Part shown: positions 1-11,088 of the stretch, in pieces
Numbering within the stretch: position 1 is the stretch's first letter
Layout: every line of letters starts with the position of its first letter
From: Juglans regia
Lineage: Eukaryota > Streptophyta > Magnoliopsida > Fagales > Juglandaceae
DNA length: 64,000 nucleotides
Assembly (NCBI RefSeq): GCF_001411555.2
Contig: NC_049903.1
Coordinates: forward strand, 30,855,083-30,919,082
Direction of reading: 5' to 3'
Notes under the pieces: model-generated
What the model was told of the DNA's origin: nothing
Databases searched by the model: none
The model's input: the letters and a program-made list of their open reading frames with translations, nothing else
Made by a program: the position numbers and the translations under genes

Positions 1-814
1 TTCTGAGCAATTATACAACGGTCCTGGGAGGCTATTGATAGGCATCAGAGACACTTGGGCCTCCACCTGTTTGGAGGGCCTGGCTGATGATATTCTCAGG
101 ATCTGTATTAAACCACTCTCCTGCAATTAAGGTTTCTGCCTTATGTTAGCTAGGAAACTTAGTTACTAAGGATGCAAGATAATATTAATAATAGCAATTA
201 GCCATGAAATATGGGCATGCCAAAGCAGAGTCCCTCTTTGTCCTACAATTGCGTAGTTGTAGACATAGCTCTGTCCAGGTTGTATAGGGCACTGAGTTAT
301 GTATGCAGGCCCATCTGCCCACCCACTTTTATGCAGTCGAACTCCATGCCTGTTCCAAATTACAAAGCCTTATGTCACTAACCTTGTGGTCTTTGATTTA
401 TTCAGCCAACCTTGTTCATAATCCTAATTTCTGATACCCATATGATATTAGAGGATATATATACCAATGAATAGTGATATTCCTTTCGACATGGTTGAAG
501 ACTTGAATAAGAAGATGGTCACCCTTCCTAGCCACAAGGCAAGGCCATGGAAACTGTCCATTTACAGTAACCATGCTTTTGGTGTGGCACAGGCGTGTGA
601 CAGTTTGCATGGTGATCTACACAATATATAGTTCAAATCTTTCATGATACTTGAAGAAATAAATAACATATAACTACATAATATATACATATATAGGTGC
701 CAAGATAACAAATATGGCAGTGGCGCATGCATTAAATGTGTAGTGCCTGGTTGTGCCTGCTGCAAGTCGAGGAAGGACAAGAATGGCTGTGAATGTGAAA
801 AAACAAAATCTCAT
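1..814 (-). pseudogene. Laccase (multicopper oxidase), 5' part, broken
   Basis: Laccases are secreted copper enzymes that oxidise monolignols in the cell wall. Three exons can be read. Exon 1 (814-731) starts at an ATG, encodes a hydrophobic secretion signal and ends in the family motif RHYTFN. Exon 2 (616-465) contains TRLCHTKSMVTVNGQFP and NITIHW. Exon 3 begins at 349 and continues to the window edge. The exon 2/3 junction rebuilds HWHG, and WHAHISW follows, so two copper-ligand motifs of the first cupredoxin domain survive. Exon 3 is damaged: in-frame stops occur after WHAHISW (around 140-175), and a shift near 38-45 separates QTGGGPSVSDAY from a recognisable LPGPLYNCS-like end. The exon 1 donor is GC, not GT. 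Lengths and order fit plant laccases. I infer a pseudogene; the rest of the gene lies left of the window. Confidence 0.85.
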
Positions 815-1467
815 GTTTGGCACTGACAAACCCATTTATCTCCCTTGCTCACTCCCTTTCTCTTTTGAGAAGGTGAGGGAGTATAGTGAACTGAACTTCG
901 GACAGAGAGTTTGAAGCAGCAAGGCAGCTTTCAAGGTTGTACAAACATACATATATATATATATATATAAGAATTCTATGTATCAGTTACTATTCACTTT
1001 CACATCCCACACCTATATATCAAGGTTGAACAACTTGTGATAAAAATATTGCTGCTTCGTTATAAAAGTCAAGATTAATATTAGAAGAAAAATTCTATTC
1101 ATTATCATACTTACTATCATTCTCTCAATACCTCTTAACATAACATCAAATGATTGGCTCACGAATGATACATAACAAAGTTTTAAAAAAAGATGATACA
1201 TAACAAAAAGTCTCTGACAATTTAATCCTATATCGTGGAATGGTTGGATGATAATAGTAAAAGAGATAGTAAATAACATTTCTCATATTAGAATGTCCCC
1301 AAAAGAGAGTCGAGATTTAAATGTGAGGGAATGGAGTTATATTCTTTTTATTGATGTTTAAAATAAATAGCATACTACTAATCAATAACGCCTAATTCCC
1401 AGTCTAATTTCACCATACCGCGTATCACGGTTTGTTCATGACTTTCATGGACATGATTGCATTTAGA

Positions 1468-1634
1468 TGTTAAACTGAGTTGAGTTGAGATGATAAAATA
1501 TTGTTAAAATATTATTTTTTAATATTATTATTATTATTTTAGGATTAAAAAAAATTAAATTATTTATTATATTTTGTGTTGAAACTTAAAAAAATTGTAA
1601 TGATGAGTTGAGATGAATTTGATAACCAAACGTA
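1468..1634 (-). repeat. MITE copy, TGAGATGAGATG-end family
   Basis: A stretch of about 165 bp begins with TTGAGTTGAGATGATAAAAT and ends with GATGAGTTGAGATGAATTTG, with an A/T-rich core containing the TTATATTTTGTGT segment shared with the other copies. It matches in reverse orientation the copies near 23940, 26775, 28760, 29716 and 60360. The shared layout shows one dispersed non-autonomous family. Confidence 0.65.
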
Positions 1635-1796
1635 CCAGGTTGATGATAGAGAGAGATCAATCACGTTGGTTGGTTAAGGAGTTTCTAAGCAAGCGATCGA
1701 TTGATCAGGATGGTACTTATATATTATTATATAAGTTTTATTTCTAAAACCAATTAAGATTAATTCATCCAAGTCAAGCTTGGTTATAGAAATTAC

Positions 1797-1912
1797 ATAA
1801 AAATAATATCATAAATTGATGTGGTTTATCATATTATAAAGTTAATTTTATTGTAAAGTAGATCTAACAGATCACATAAAATTACGTCAATTTATAAGAT
1901 TATTTTTATCTA
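1797..1912. repeat. MITE copy, GACGTG-type palindromic family
   Basis: The sequence is imperfectly palindromic: ATAAATTGATGTGG at the left pairs with TTACGTCAATTTATAAG at the right around an ATTTTATTGTAAAGTAGATC core. Related copies occur at about 57790-57925 and 63745-63870. Confidence 0.55.
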
Positions 1913-2969
1913 ATCTTTTCGTAGCTATATATACCAGTAATCTAAATTGTAATCTAAATTTAATGGAGTAATGAATTTTTAGCTGCACCAACTATAATTA
2001 ATGGCGCTTCTAGAAGACTAGAACTAATGGCCCGTTGGCTTAGGAGGAGGAACCGGATGCAATAGCCATTAAAACAAAAGCCCTGATGATCTCTACACTT
2101 TTTATGTTTTTCCTTCAGTTTTTAGGCTTTTTTTTCTTTCTAAGTTTTTTATTGCTGCTCAGATTTACACCTTCCTAGCATCCATTATCACTCACCCCCA
2201 CCTCACAGTAACCTTTTCTTTGTTTTCTTTTTGGTGAACCAAGCCCCAACCCCATCATGTGGGCGTATGAACCTCAAGCACACCACCTACCTCCTTTAAA
2301 AAACCCCCCAAAACCAATACGTGTGCCAATAATAAATATACATAAACAGAGCAAACCAACACTTGCAATCAATATGCAACTTACAATCTGAAACAGTGTT
2401 AAGAATTGATTTAGTTATGAAAGGGGCGTAATAGCACATGCCTTATGATGAAGTGTGTTGCACCTGCAACTTCATAGTCTTCATTAATGCGCCTTTGCTT
2501 AGGCGTCTGGGAATAATGATGCCAGATTATTGCTCATCATAATGATGTACTCCACACAGGAATACTACAAACCGGAGATTTTCAACTTGCAGAGTATAAT
2601 AAAAAGCAAGACACCAATATAGAAATTGGGAGTCCATAGATGCAGATAACTTAGGTGTGTGGAAGTTGGCATATCTTCTTTTTCAAATATTCCTTAAAAA
2701 ATTAGAGGTTTATTCAATAAAGAATCAGGATCAGATGGTTGTGGTCTCTGGTACGCTAGCTGAAGTAGAAAAGCAGCTAGTCTCCCTTAGAAAACCAATG
2801 GAGGGTGAGCTCACACGAGTAAAAATGTTCATTGACTGCCTGCACATATTCAATTAAAGATGTTGAATAAGATTTTCTTCTTTGAGGGTAGATGATAGAC
2901 AAATAAAATCAACCATGCAAGCGACACTTTTGAGATAATCCGAAGTTAGGACCGTTTCGTTAGTTTGTC

Positions 2970-4175
2970 TGTGATTGTTTTTTACCCCTTCCTATTGGTG
3001 ATATCTCATGAAGTTTCAACTGTTTCATTGTTATTATTGATGTCGTGTTTCGCGAGTCTGGACAATTTCACTCGGTCAATGCTCGTGCGATCACCTGCAC
3101 AGTAACAAAGGGGGACCTCGGGATCCGTTGATGCTCCGATGCTTAAGTCAGTATGGTGCTGAGGTTGAAGATGAAGTACATTGACCAATGTTTTTAATTT
3201 CGTACCGTACCGCCTGGTACGGCCGAAATTTTTCGTTTCGGCAATCCGGCCGGTACAGGTACTATATATGTTCCATACCGGCCAAAATACCAGCCGTACC
3301 GGACTGTACCGGCCGTTTCGGCCTAAATTTCATCTTCATATATTTTCGATTGCCGGCGATATTTCGGCCTGTGTTTTTTTTTTTTTTCATTTTTTCAAAC
3401 TACAAATTTATTTTTTGACCCCCAATTTAGACTAAACTATTTATAATTTATATGTATGTATGTATTTATATATAATTTATTCATATATAAACTATTATTT
3501 TAGAATATAATTGTTATATATATTTATATATATAATTTATTCATATATCGACTATCCCGAAACGGTACACGAAACGGTACCGGTACCGAAATATTTCGTT
3601 CCAGTGTCTTGACCGGTACGCCATCCGGTACGGTATTCAAAACATTGATATTGACTATGATTGTGTTAGATCGTTTACCTATGTGCTGCAGATAGTATTA
3701 TTTATACTTACCGACCTGGTCTCCACGATAGTGGAGTGCTACATAACAGGAGATCATATATTCATGCTGTCAACTCGCAGAGCTAGCCTTTTGCCATTAG
3801 TTCGTCGAGCTATGAAGTGCTTAGTGCTACTGAGTACTGTTTGAGCCTTGGGTCGCATTGAATGCAGCGTTTATCTTGTCTTAGAGCCTTTCCATCTTTT
3901 TAATGCTGGGTGTGAACTGTCGCAAGTTTTCTCGTCTGGCATTGAATGCTATACTCCTTCCTTTTAAGCCCTGCCTGCATTTCCTGTATTGTTTCTTGAT
4001 GTAAACACGATCAGACCCGAGTTTTATACCCAAGCCTTAACCCAGGTGCTACCATTTGACCCAGTCCATATTATGTACCTGGGCCTTGTGTAGCCCGATC
4101 TAGCCCAGACCTAAGATCTGAGTTTTAACCAGGGCCCTACCTTTAGCCCAATCCAAAGGATTTTCCCCCTTCACA
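2970..4175 (+). repeat. Probable solo LTR of a Ty3/Gypsy-like element, split by a MITE
   Basis: The stretch begins TGTGA (2970) and ends TTCACA (4175), the TG/CA inverted ends expected of an LTR. Inside it are a GGGGGACCTCGGGATCC/CTTAAGTCAGTA segment and a Pro-like TAGCCC-rich tail, both reminiscent of long plant Gypsy LTRs (family knowledge, not searched). A 462-bp hAT-like MITE interrupts it at 3186-3647, so the LTR itself would be about 736 bp. I see no matching 5-bp target duplication (TTGTC left, GTGAT right), which weakens the boundary call. Confidence 0.4.
3186..3647. mobile_element. hAT-like MITE, GGTACCG-rich family, copy 1 (462 bp)
   Basis: The element runs from CAATGTTTTTAATTTCG to GTATTCAAAACATTG, near-perfect inverted ends that fit the hAT terminal consensus YARNG. 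It is flanked by ACATTGAC (3178-3185) and ATATTGAC (3648-3655), an 8-bp target duplication with one mismatch. The arms are rich in GTACCG and CGGTAC and can fold on each other around an AT-rich centre. It has no coding capacity, so it would depend on a transposase made elsewhere. A second copy lies at 10735-11080. Confidence 0.85.
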
Positions 4176-4647
4176 GTGATGCTTCCTTCACGATTCTATG
4201 GAAGTTAGCTAGGTTGCCGAGTAAATCATGTTTGGATGGAATATCTCAAGGGATCATATCTTGTGGCCTAGGACGAAACAAGGACATAGGCAGCTCATTA
4301 TGCAGATAAAAGTGACTTACACGCGCGCGCGCACACGAGTTTTTGCAGGCCATTGGGTTTTTATCAGTTTAATGCCTTTGCAATTGGGTTCCTATAATCA
4401 TGGTCACTAAGACCGTGCATTCCAGAGTCCAAAGAACACCAAGATAAACAATTAATTGAAGGAAATAAATAAGGGAAGGGAGATATACATCATCATTATA
4501 TTGCTTACAATCCTGCAAATATCTGCCTTGCTTATTACGACAAATACATGATTTCCAAGGAGGGACCTCATAGCTTTTAAGAGCGAAGGTCGTGGTTGAA
4601 TTACAGAGCGAAAAATAAGAGGAGAGGGTATATAGTACGGTGGTCAT

Positions 4648-5462
4648 TTACTTGTCAATTTGGTTGAGCTTGCCAAGACCATTGCAACGAGCGCACACGA
4701 TTTGTGTCTGGTCCTTACGTGCCGCGTTTGCCCTCAGTACCGCCCCTCCCCGCCGGACAAACCCCGCTCCATCGCATTCAGGACATCTGTTATATAAAAG
4801 AGCACATATCAAAGGGTATTCGGAACAAAACTGAACGAGTAGTAACTTTAGATTGTCATTTTTAGTCATAAATGTCTTCATATATCAATTGCTCAAACGA
4901 TAATCATTTAAAATATGATATACAATAAAGTGATTGGATCACAATACCAAAAATGATATACAACTTTATTAGGTAAAATATGTTGCTATCCCAAGTTTCA
5001 AACATCTTTTACCTTACTTTGGTCCCATTTTTGCAATAAGCATCTTGATTAAAATTTACAAGTTTGAAATCAATTCAAGAAACCAGCAATATCAGACCTC
5101 AATGGGGGGGTGTGGGGTGGGGGGGAGGGAAATCCCAAAAACTAAAGCAATAAGAGAGGAAGGTGTAGTTACAAGTCCTTGCGGGAAAAGAGGATAGGGA
5201 AGGCAGTTCCAAGGAGGGCAACAGCAACAGCACCAGCAATCAGGTAGGTGGTGCCATCTGCGGACACGTCTCCAACAGCAGCAACCACAGTTGATAATCC
5301 CCTTTTCTTGTTGTTTATGTCAGTCCTTTTCCACGATGTTGCTGTTGAGCCACCTTGTGCTGGTGGAGCACAAAAGACAGGGCGAGAAGGGCTAGCGGCA
5401 AATGCTGATTGACTCTGCGCTTTTGTGGGAAAAATGGGCTTAAGAGCAGCTACCGATACCAT
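4648..5462 (-). CDS. FIP: Thylakoid DnaJ-type zinc-finger protein (FIP-like)
   Basis: Exons are 5462-5173 and 4786-4648; joined they encode 142 residues and keep the frame (TT|A codes Leu across the junction). The first ~60 residues are Ser/Ala/Thr-rich with basic residues, like a plastid transit peptide. A hydrophobic segment follows (TYLIAGAVAVALLGTAFPI), then FSRKD. Exon 2 carries two CxxC pairs, CPECDGAG and CARCNGLG, typical of the DnaJ cysteine-rich domain without a J-domain. This layout matches the Arabidopsis thylakoid protein FIP (FtsH5-interacting protein), thought to bind the FtsH protease that repairs photosystem II; that name is from memory. The first ATG gives the best transit peptide. 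The intron (5172-4787) carries a G-run on the plus strand. Confidence 0.8.
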
Positions 5463-5553
5463 CTTGTTTAACTCTAATAAATCTTCTGCACTGTTGAAAA
5501 GGAAGAGATGGGAGAGTTGGAATTGTTGGATGTCAAAATGACACGGTGCAAGG

Positions 5554-5563
5554 TTTTTTTATA
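5554..5563 (-). promoter_or_regulatory. Candidate TATA box of the FIP-like gene
   Basis: The minus strand reads GGTATAAAAAAACC about 90 bp before the ATG at 5462, a suitable distance for a TATA box with a short 5' UTR. No transcript data support it here. Confidence 0.5.
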
Positions 5564-5617
5564 CCAAGGGTTTGGCTGACTTGCTGTGTTTTCACAGGGT
5601 TTTGCTTGCCCAACTTG

Positions 5618-5658
5618 GATAAGGCCACGTCAAGATTCTTGCTGTTTTGTGGATAAGG
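5618..5658. promoter_or_regulatory. Candidate light-response motifs (GATAAG and ACGT core)
   Basis: GGATAAGGC occurs twice (5617-5625 and 5651-5659), and CCACGTCA lies directly after the first. GATAAG (I-box) next to an ACGT-core box is a pairing known from promoters of photosynthesis genes, and it sits just upstream of a predicted chloroplast protein. The regulatory role is an inference. Confidence 0.35.
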
Positions 5659-5663
5659 CTGGG

Positions 5664-8600
5664 TCCCAACCCCTTTGATCCAAGAAAACCAACCTCTCAT
5701 TTTTTGCGAGGTGGTTTTACTGCTTGATGCTCAACGTGTTGCAAGTTCTTGTAAATTTTTTCGCCATTACTTTTAAGAAATGAACCAACGTTTATGGTGC
5801 TTTGCAGAACTCCTACTCATGCTGTGATTCAACTATGGGTGACTGGAGCTCAAAGCTGGTGTGTGGTATGTAATGTATGAATGATGAGTAGAAAAATTCA
5901 TTTACTTTATATATGAACAAGTCTTTAAGCTCTTCATTCCATGGCCGAAACATCCACAACTTCTGAAATTTTCACGAACTGGTATTTAGAAGAGCATTAG
6001 CATACTTTCGCTGATGCTCACAGAAGGGAAAAAGCAATCAATATCTATTAAACTCGAAAGAGCATGAAAAACACAGACTCCATCGATTAAGATTCCTGGT
6101 TTCAGAGAAAGCTTGATAATTGAGGTACATGGAACGTAGACAAGATAAGATGAAGGGCATACAAAAGTCTGATGTAATGAAGGTATTATAATATGATCTT
6201 ATGTCCCGCTCCCATTATTTTTGCTGTTTTTTTTTTTAATCATAACTCATCAAAGGAACTGGTTTTACCAGCTGCACACTCTGCTGCTCGGTATTATTGG
6301 CATTCTCAATTTCCAACTTTTGTTTCTCTTCCCAGAACTTCAAAAAAAACATGATGTTCTATGCATTAAACAACGGTATGCTATCAACTTATTATCTCAA
6401 ATGGGTGCATCCGGTAATGCCAATTCAAACGTACCCAAAATACAGATACGCGCAGCGCTGCATACCAACAAAAGAGACAGGACCTCAAGCTCGGTCCAAT
6501 GTTTATCTGGTTGCAAAAAATGGCATCAACTGCTTGCAGTACACGACGCCCGCATATTTAATGCACTTTTTTGTATGGATGAGCTAACGGTAGTTTTAAG
6601 AAGAAAAGCATAAAGATAAGAATACTTGGACTCGAATATCTTTTCGCAAAAATGAGCTGACGGCAAAGACCTCTGACAAACCATACGCAGAACAGCATAT
6701 ATCCTTGTTTGGCATTTTATTTTCTAGTAATGTTCATAATGGGAACAACAACCTGTGGCTTTTCCTACACAGAAAGGCACTCGTATTTCTTATACCGCTC
6801 TAATGCTTATCATTTAGCTGCAGAGGCAGTTCAGAATATGCTAAGAGATGAGCACACAAGAAAATGGCTACAAGTTCGACCTTGCCTAACAATACATGAT
6901 TCCATAGATCTTTCAAACGATGAACATTGTCACTTGCTCAATAACAACATTTTTATGAAGGAGAAAGAGCAAGCTGATATGTATTATTGGGAGGCATACC
7001 ACATGACTAAACTATAAATTCTAACTGAAGGCCAACTCTAACTGCATAGCTGTCCTCCCCTCCTTCCAAACATTCTAGACGTAAATCTTTACTAATTCAA
7101 AAATTCCCTTTCCTTGATACTGTCTGAGATGTAGTTATAAAAAAGACAGAGGGTAAGTTATAAAGGTAGCCATGAGTGCGAAGTTTCACACTAGCTACTC
7201 ATTAAATTGTGCTTTATAATTGAATCTAAGGAAGCTTCAAATTGACTAGATTTTTTTTAAGGTTATAACATAGATGTGACTAGTGCTTTCTATTGGTTGT
7301 TACACATGGAACTAGAGCCACCTAATAAAACAAGTCAAGTGATACTAGGAAGTGTATGACATGGCACCAACGAAGATGTAGAAAATTTAAGGGAAGTTTG
7401 TAACACCCCAACCCCACATATTCCTCTTGCATAAAGTGAGTAGTAGGTTATAACAATAGTCACAACTAAATCCCACATTAGCCATTTACTGGGTGAACTA
7501 AACTTTATAATTGATTCTAAGAAAAATCATAAATTGACTAATCTTTTGGGGTTATGACTAGCGCTTTCCCATATAACTTTTCGCATTCGGATCCAAAATG
7601 AATTCAACATTTGTTATCAGCTGTATACCAAAGTTGGTTTGCTCCTTCAAGATCGAATCCACACTGGATCACATGACCCATTTTAGGGGAAGCAAATGCC
7701 TGTCGATTCTAGTGTTTCATATAGATTTCCAATTCCCACCTTATTCCTTTGTAGACGAGAGTTGTCTAACAGAAGATGCGCATCAATAATTATAATCTCA
7801 TGCCAACATAATTTCTTGTGCCCCCATCTTATTCTATAATTTCAACAGTGCTGGTACAATGATGTAATCTGAAGTCCTCTGCAGGCTCTGCCTAAGGTGT
7901 AACCCAACCAACATAAGCAAGAGATGCTTAAATTCAAGAGCCAGACTGCATAGCATTAAAAAGAGGAGAAGCTTAACAGCATATTCTATCATTTATTGCA
8001 AGGACATGGAATGACCTTGCATGAGTCGAGCCATATTTCTTGGATAGAGTAACAATAGCTTTAAGGGGAAAAACAAAAGTCTTTATCACAAGTTTTCCAC
8101 ATCAATACGCTATGAAAACTGACCTGTGGCAACCAAAGTTCTTCCTTCATCATAAGAATAGGTTTAATGAAACAAATAAAAGATACCCAACTAGTATCGG
8201 TGATCAAGAACGTCGTCTTATGAATGTACTGCAACCCGTCTATGCAAACAATAAGCAATGAGTGCATTCTACCCAACATCCGTTTCCAGAAAGCTATTGA
8301 ATCGAAGATGATCAACATGGTCTCCTCGTTAACTCTTCATTCAATGGCATTGCAATCCCTAAAAGTAATAATGACCATAGTCCCATTCTTAACTACCCGT
8401 TTGTGAGCCAAACACCTATCATAATACACATTAGACTCGAAGGAACCAATTACATGGACCGAGGAAATCAAAACCTGACAAATCCCAGCAAGTAGGCCCA
8501 TTGTTATTGAACATTGGCATATTGAGTCAAGAACGCCCAAAAGCAGACAAGACCACCAGAGCAGACCATGTTGCGTATGAAAATGTCAAGAACTTCTGTA

Positions 8601-9014
8601 AGAAAAGGCCAATATTACATACCAATCTGCTTCTAACGATACATTAAGAGAAAAAGATAACTGTTCACGATTGTAACAAAATGTCAAAAACCAGCGGTAG
8701 GACTATATGGGGATTAAAAGTAGTACAGGAACAGATACACGGCCTAGCACCTCTGCAACGTCCGAAGGCCTACTCGAACTGCAGAACTATCTTCTTCTCC
8801 TTGCATCAGTCAGAAATCTAATGGCCAGCCAAGTCCAAAATTCTCTCTGACGGAATTGTTAACAGAGAGATTCCTCAACTCTTCTTCAAAGTGTTGTTAT
8901 GTACAGCAGGTAAGATCATACAACATACAAGTTTTGAAAATTTCTCTTACTGCAACAATTTAGGTAACTCAATAGATAAACTTAACAAAGAATACAACGT
9001 TAAAGAATCAAGAT
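5664..9014. other. Intergenic stretch without a recognised gene
   Basis: Several short open frames exist (for example at 6221-6613, 6709-7017 and 8040-8318), but none shows a known motif, a consistent exon chain or strong coding bias on either strand. Positions roughly 8890-9014 are likely the 3' UTR of the RING gene on the minus strand. A diverged direct repeat lies at 7135-7577. Confidence 0.5.
7135..7577. repeat. Two diverged direct copies of a ~140-bp unit
   Basis: The segment GTTATAAAGGTAGCCATGAG ... TTTATAATTGAATCTAAGG ... AAATTGACTAGATTTT ... GACTAGTGCTTTC (about 7155-7290) recurs as GTTATAACAATAGTCACAAC ... TTTATAATTGATTCTAAG ... AAATTGACTAATCTTTT ... GACTAGCGCTTTC (about 7447-7570). 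The order of matches is the same, so this is an old direct duplication or two hits of one repeat. Confidence 0.55.
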
Positions 9015-10139
9015 TCACCGAGTGGAATCATCCAAAGCCACAGGATGGCCGCGGCGCCTCCTCCACGAACGATTAAACACCGCATTAGAGCCACTCCTCC
9101 TACGAGTTAGCCCCGGTTCAGAACTCGAACGAGAGGATGATGAAGCAGGTCTAAGCCGACCGAAAAATGATAAGAAGCTACGAAACGCACGTCGCAGTCC
9201 ACCGGTTTCCCTTGAGCTTCTCACACTCGTCTCCCACGAAATCCTTCTGGGAACGCCACCAGTGTTGAACCCACCATCCACCTCCGTGTAAACAACAGGT
9301 AGCTCACGCTCCGCGGCTCTTATCCCCCCAGTAAACCTACCAACGGCAAACCCACCACCAGGAAGTCTCCAAATCGTCAATCCCACGGCCTCTTCGTCTC
9401 GAGCTCCATCAGGCTCCGGTGAATTCCTACCGCTCCCACTCACACGCACATCCGTGGGCAACTCGTGCCGACACACCGGACAAGAATTCCTCATGGAGAG
9501 CCACGGTAGTATACAATCCGAATGGTAAATGTGCTTACAAGGCATCTCCCGTGCCTCCGAATCGAGCTCGAATTGCTCCTTACAGACCGCGCAATGCGAC
9601 TCCGTCGAAACGTGGCTCGCGACGATCTTGATAATAGGCATCGACTCAATAGCAGCCTTTGACGCGGGCGGGTGCTCTAACCTCCCGACTCCATTTACCT
9701 CCAACTGCGCCAATTGGTCGAGGAGGCGGTCGAATCCGGAGCCCATCAAGAACTCCGACATGCTAGTGGGTAGAGGCCGGAGCCCCGAACCAGCTCCATC
9801 GTCGTAATAGAGCTCAAAATTCCCTCTTTCGGGTTCATTTCGGCCGCCTCCATCTACCGGCCCACGGAGGACGATGACGGGGTTGAAAGGCGAGCGATCC
9901 CCACCATTCCTACGGCTACGCTGGAGCCTCGGAATGGCGTTGTGTTCGGGAATGGGCGGGTCATCGATGTACACTGAGGCAGCGGGGAACCGGTGGAGCG
10001 GAGATCGAGTCGGGGTCCGGATTTCTTCGACAAATCCACCACCGCAGTCGGGGCAGAGGAAGGTGTCATTGGCACGGACCCGAACCAGTATGAATCGGTT
10101 GCATCTGTAGCACCAGTAGGAGGAGCCCATCGAAGCCAT
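9015..10139 (-). CDS. RING-H2/DUF1117 E3 ubiquitin ligase (RDUF-like)
   Basis: An intronless frame of 374 residues from the ATG at 10139. An in-frame ATG lies upstream at 10202, but known relatives begin at or near the W/C-rich zinc ribbon, so the later start is preferred; 10130 is also possible. Residues 10-32 form a zinc ribbon (CYRC ... CPDC). Residues 183-223 form a C3H2C3 RING: CAVC, then C201, H203, H206, C209 and CPVC, the fold that binds E2 enzymes. The C-terminal third (LTIWRLPGGGFAVGRFTGG onward) fits DUF1117. This order is that of Arabidopsis RDUF1/RDUF2, ABA- and drought-related ligases. The basic, Ser-rich tail ends near VALDDSTR. Which paralogue it is cannot be settled here. Confidence 0.9.
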   Translation of the reverse strand: MASMGSSYWCYRCNRFILVRVRANDTFLCPDCGGGFVEEIRTPTRSPLHRFPAASVYIDDPPIPEHNAIPRLQRSRRNGGDRSPFNPVIVLRGPVDGGGRNEPERGNFELYYDDGAGSGLRPLPTSMSEFLMGSGFDRLLDQLAQLEVNGVGRLEHPPASKAAIESMPIIKIVASHVSTESHCAVCKEQFELDSEAREMPCKHIYHSDCILPWLSMRNSCPVCRHELPTDVRVSGSGRNSPEPDGARDEEAVGLTIWRLPGGGFAVGRFTGGIRAAERELPVVYTEVDGGFNTGGVPRRISWETSVRSSRETGGLRRAFRSFLSFFGRLRPASSSSRSSSEPGLTRRRSGSNAVFNRSWRRRRGHPVALDDSTR

Positions 10140-10478
10140 CGGGGAAATCCGCTGGGAAAGAAAGAAACGAAACCCAAAGTCCCCCTTTCTCTCAAATCTC
10201 AAATCTCAAATAAGAGGAAAAAGGCCAGCAATTTCTTGGTCAAATCCGCGAAAAGTCGATCAAAGATTAAAACTTTCGAGTAAACTTTGAGACAGAAATC
10301 AAGAAATGGAATGAGATGGTAAGCGACCACGGAAAGAGCGTCACTTCTTTGTCATCAGAGATCGTGATAGTGAAGAAAACAGAGAAATTGAATTCTGGTG
10401 ATCTATGAGGAGGCTAATTGAGGAGGAATTGGGAAGCACCGAAAACCTAATTTCTAGGAAAGGTACTGAAGAAGCAGA

Positions 10479-10502
10479 GAGAGAGAGAGAGAGAGAGAGA
10501 GT
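10479..10502. repeat. GA microsatellite upstream of the RING gene
   Basis: An uninterrupted GA run (CT on the transcribed strand) about 340 bp before the RING gene start. It lies in its likely 5' UTR or core promoter, where CT-rich tracts are common in plants. Confidence 0.8.
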
Positions 10503-10734
10503 TGTGGAAAAAGAAAATGAGAATATGAGAAGGATATGCTCAAAGGGGTAGCGTAGAAACGCACCTCAACGCGTCACAATTCAAGCGTGCAGCCCACGCA
10601 TTAATTACTGAATCATTTTCATTTCTTTAATCTTTTTCCTTTTTTATTTTTGTTTATTAAAACTAATATTTTCCATTCAAAAGGAAAAAAATAAAAATAA
10701 AAATAAAAATGTAATAATGTGTTTGCCTTGTGGG

Positions 10735-11080
10735 CAATATTTTGAATACCGTATTGGATGTTGTATCGATCAAAGTACTGGAACGAAATATTTCGATACC
10801 GGTATCGTTTCGAAATAATATTACGGAATAGTCGATATATAAATAAATTATATATAAATACATATATATATAAATTATAAATAGTCTAGTCTGAATTGGG
10901 AGTTAAAAAATAAGCTTGTAGTTTGAAAAAATGAAAAATAAAAACACTGACCAAAATATCGGTGAGTACTGGCCGAAATTAAAGCCGGTACGAAATAGAT
11001 ATAGTACATATACCGACCAGACAATTGGTATAAAAAATTTCAACCGTACCAACCAATACGATACGAAATTCATAACTATG
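10735..11080. mobile_element. hAT-like MITE, GGTACCG-rich family, copy 2 (346 bp)
   Basis: This copy lies opposite to the one at 3186. It starts CAATATTTTGAATACCG, contains the shared GAACGAAATATTTCGATACC segment, and ends TACGAAATTCATAACTATG. Flanks are CTTGTGGG (10727-10734) and CTTGAGGG (11081-11088), again an 8-bp duplication with one mismatch. It is about 116 bp shorter than copy 1 and more diverged in its GTACCG stretches. Confidence 0.85.
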
Positions 11081-11088
11081 CTTGAGGG

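Larger units (their letters stand above)
815..2964. other. Intergenic, AT-rich, with MITE copies
   Basis: No convincing gene is visible. There is a TA run at about 950-969 and two degenerate short repeat copies, at about 1468-1634 and 1797-1912, listed separately. A 66-codon open frame at 2657-2857 on the plus strand has no motif I recognise and no obvious exon partner, so I do not call it a gene. Confidence 0.6.

Noticed and set aside
2657..2857. 66-codon frame with VVVSGTLAEVEKQLVSL
   Set aside because: Looks weakly helical but is short, isolated and unmatched to any family I know.
4369..4647. 92-codon minus frame next to FIP-like exon 2
   Set aside because: It follows the stop codon of the FIP-like gene and lacks motifs; 3' UTR.
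6221..6613. 130-codon open frame on the plus strand
   Set aside because: No known motif, no exon partner, overlaps another frame; likely chance.
6709..7017. 102-codon open frame on the plus strand
   Set aside because: No recognisable domain and no support for a promoter or homologue; not called.
9022..10283. Plus-strand open frames opposite the RING gene
   Set aside because: Shadows of the GC-richer RING coding sequence; the minus frame has clear zinc-binding motifs.
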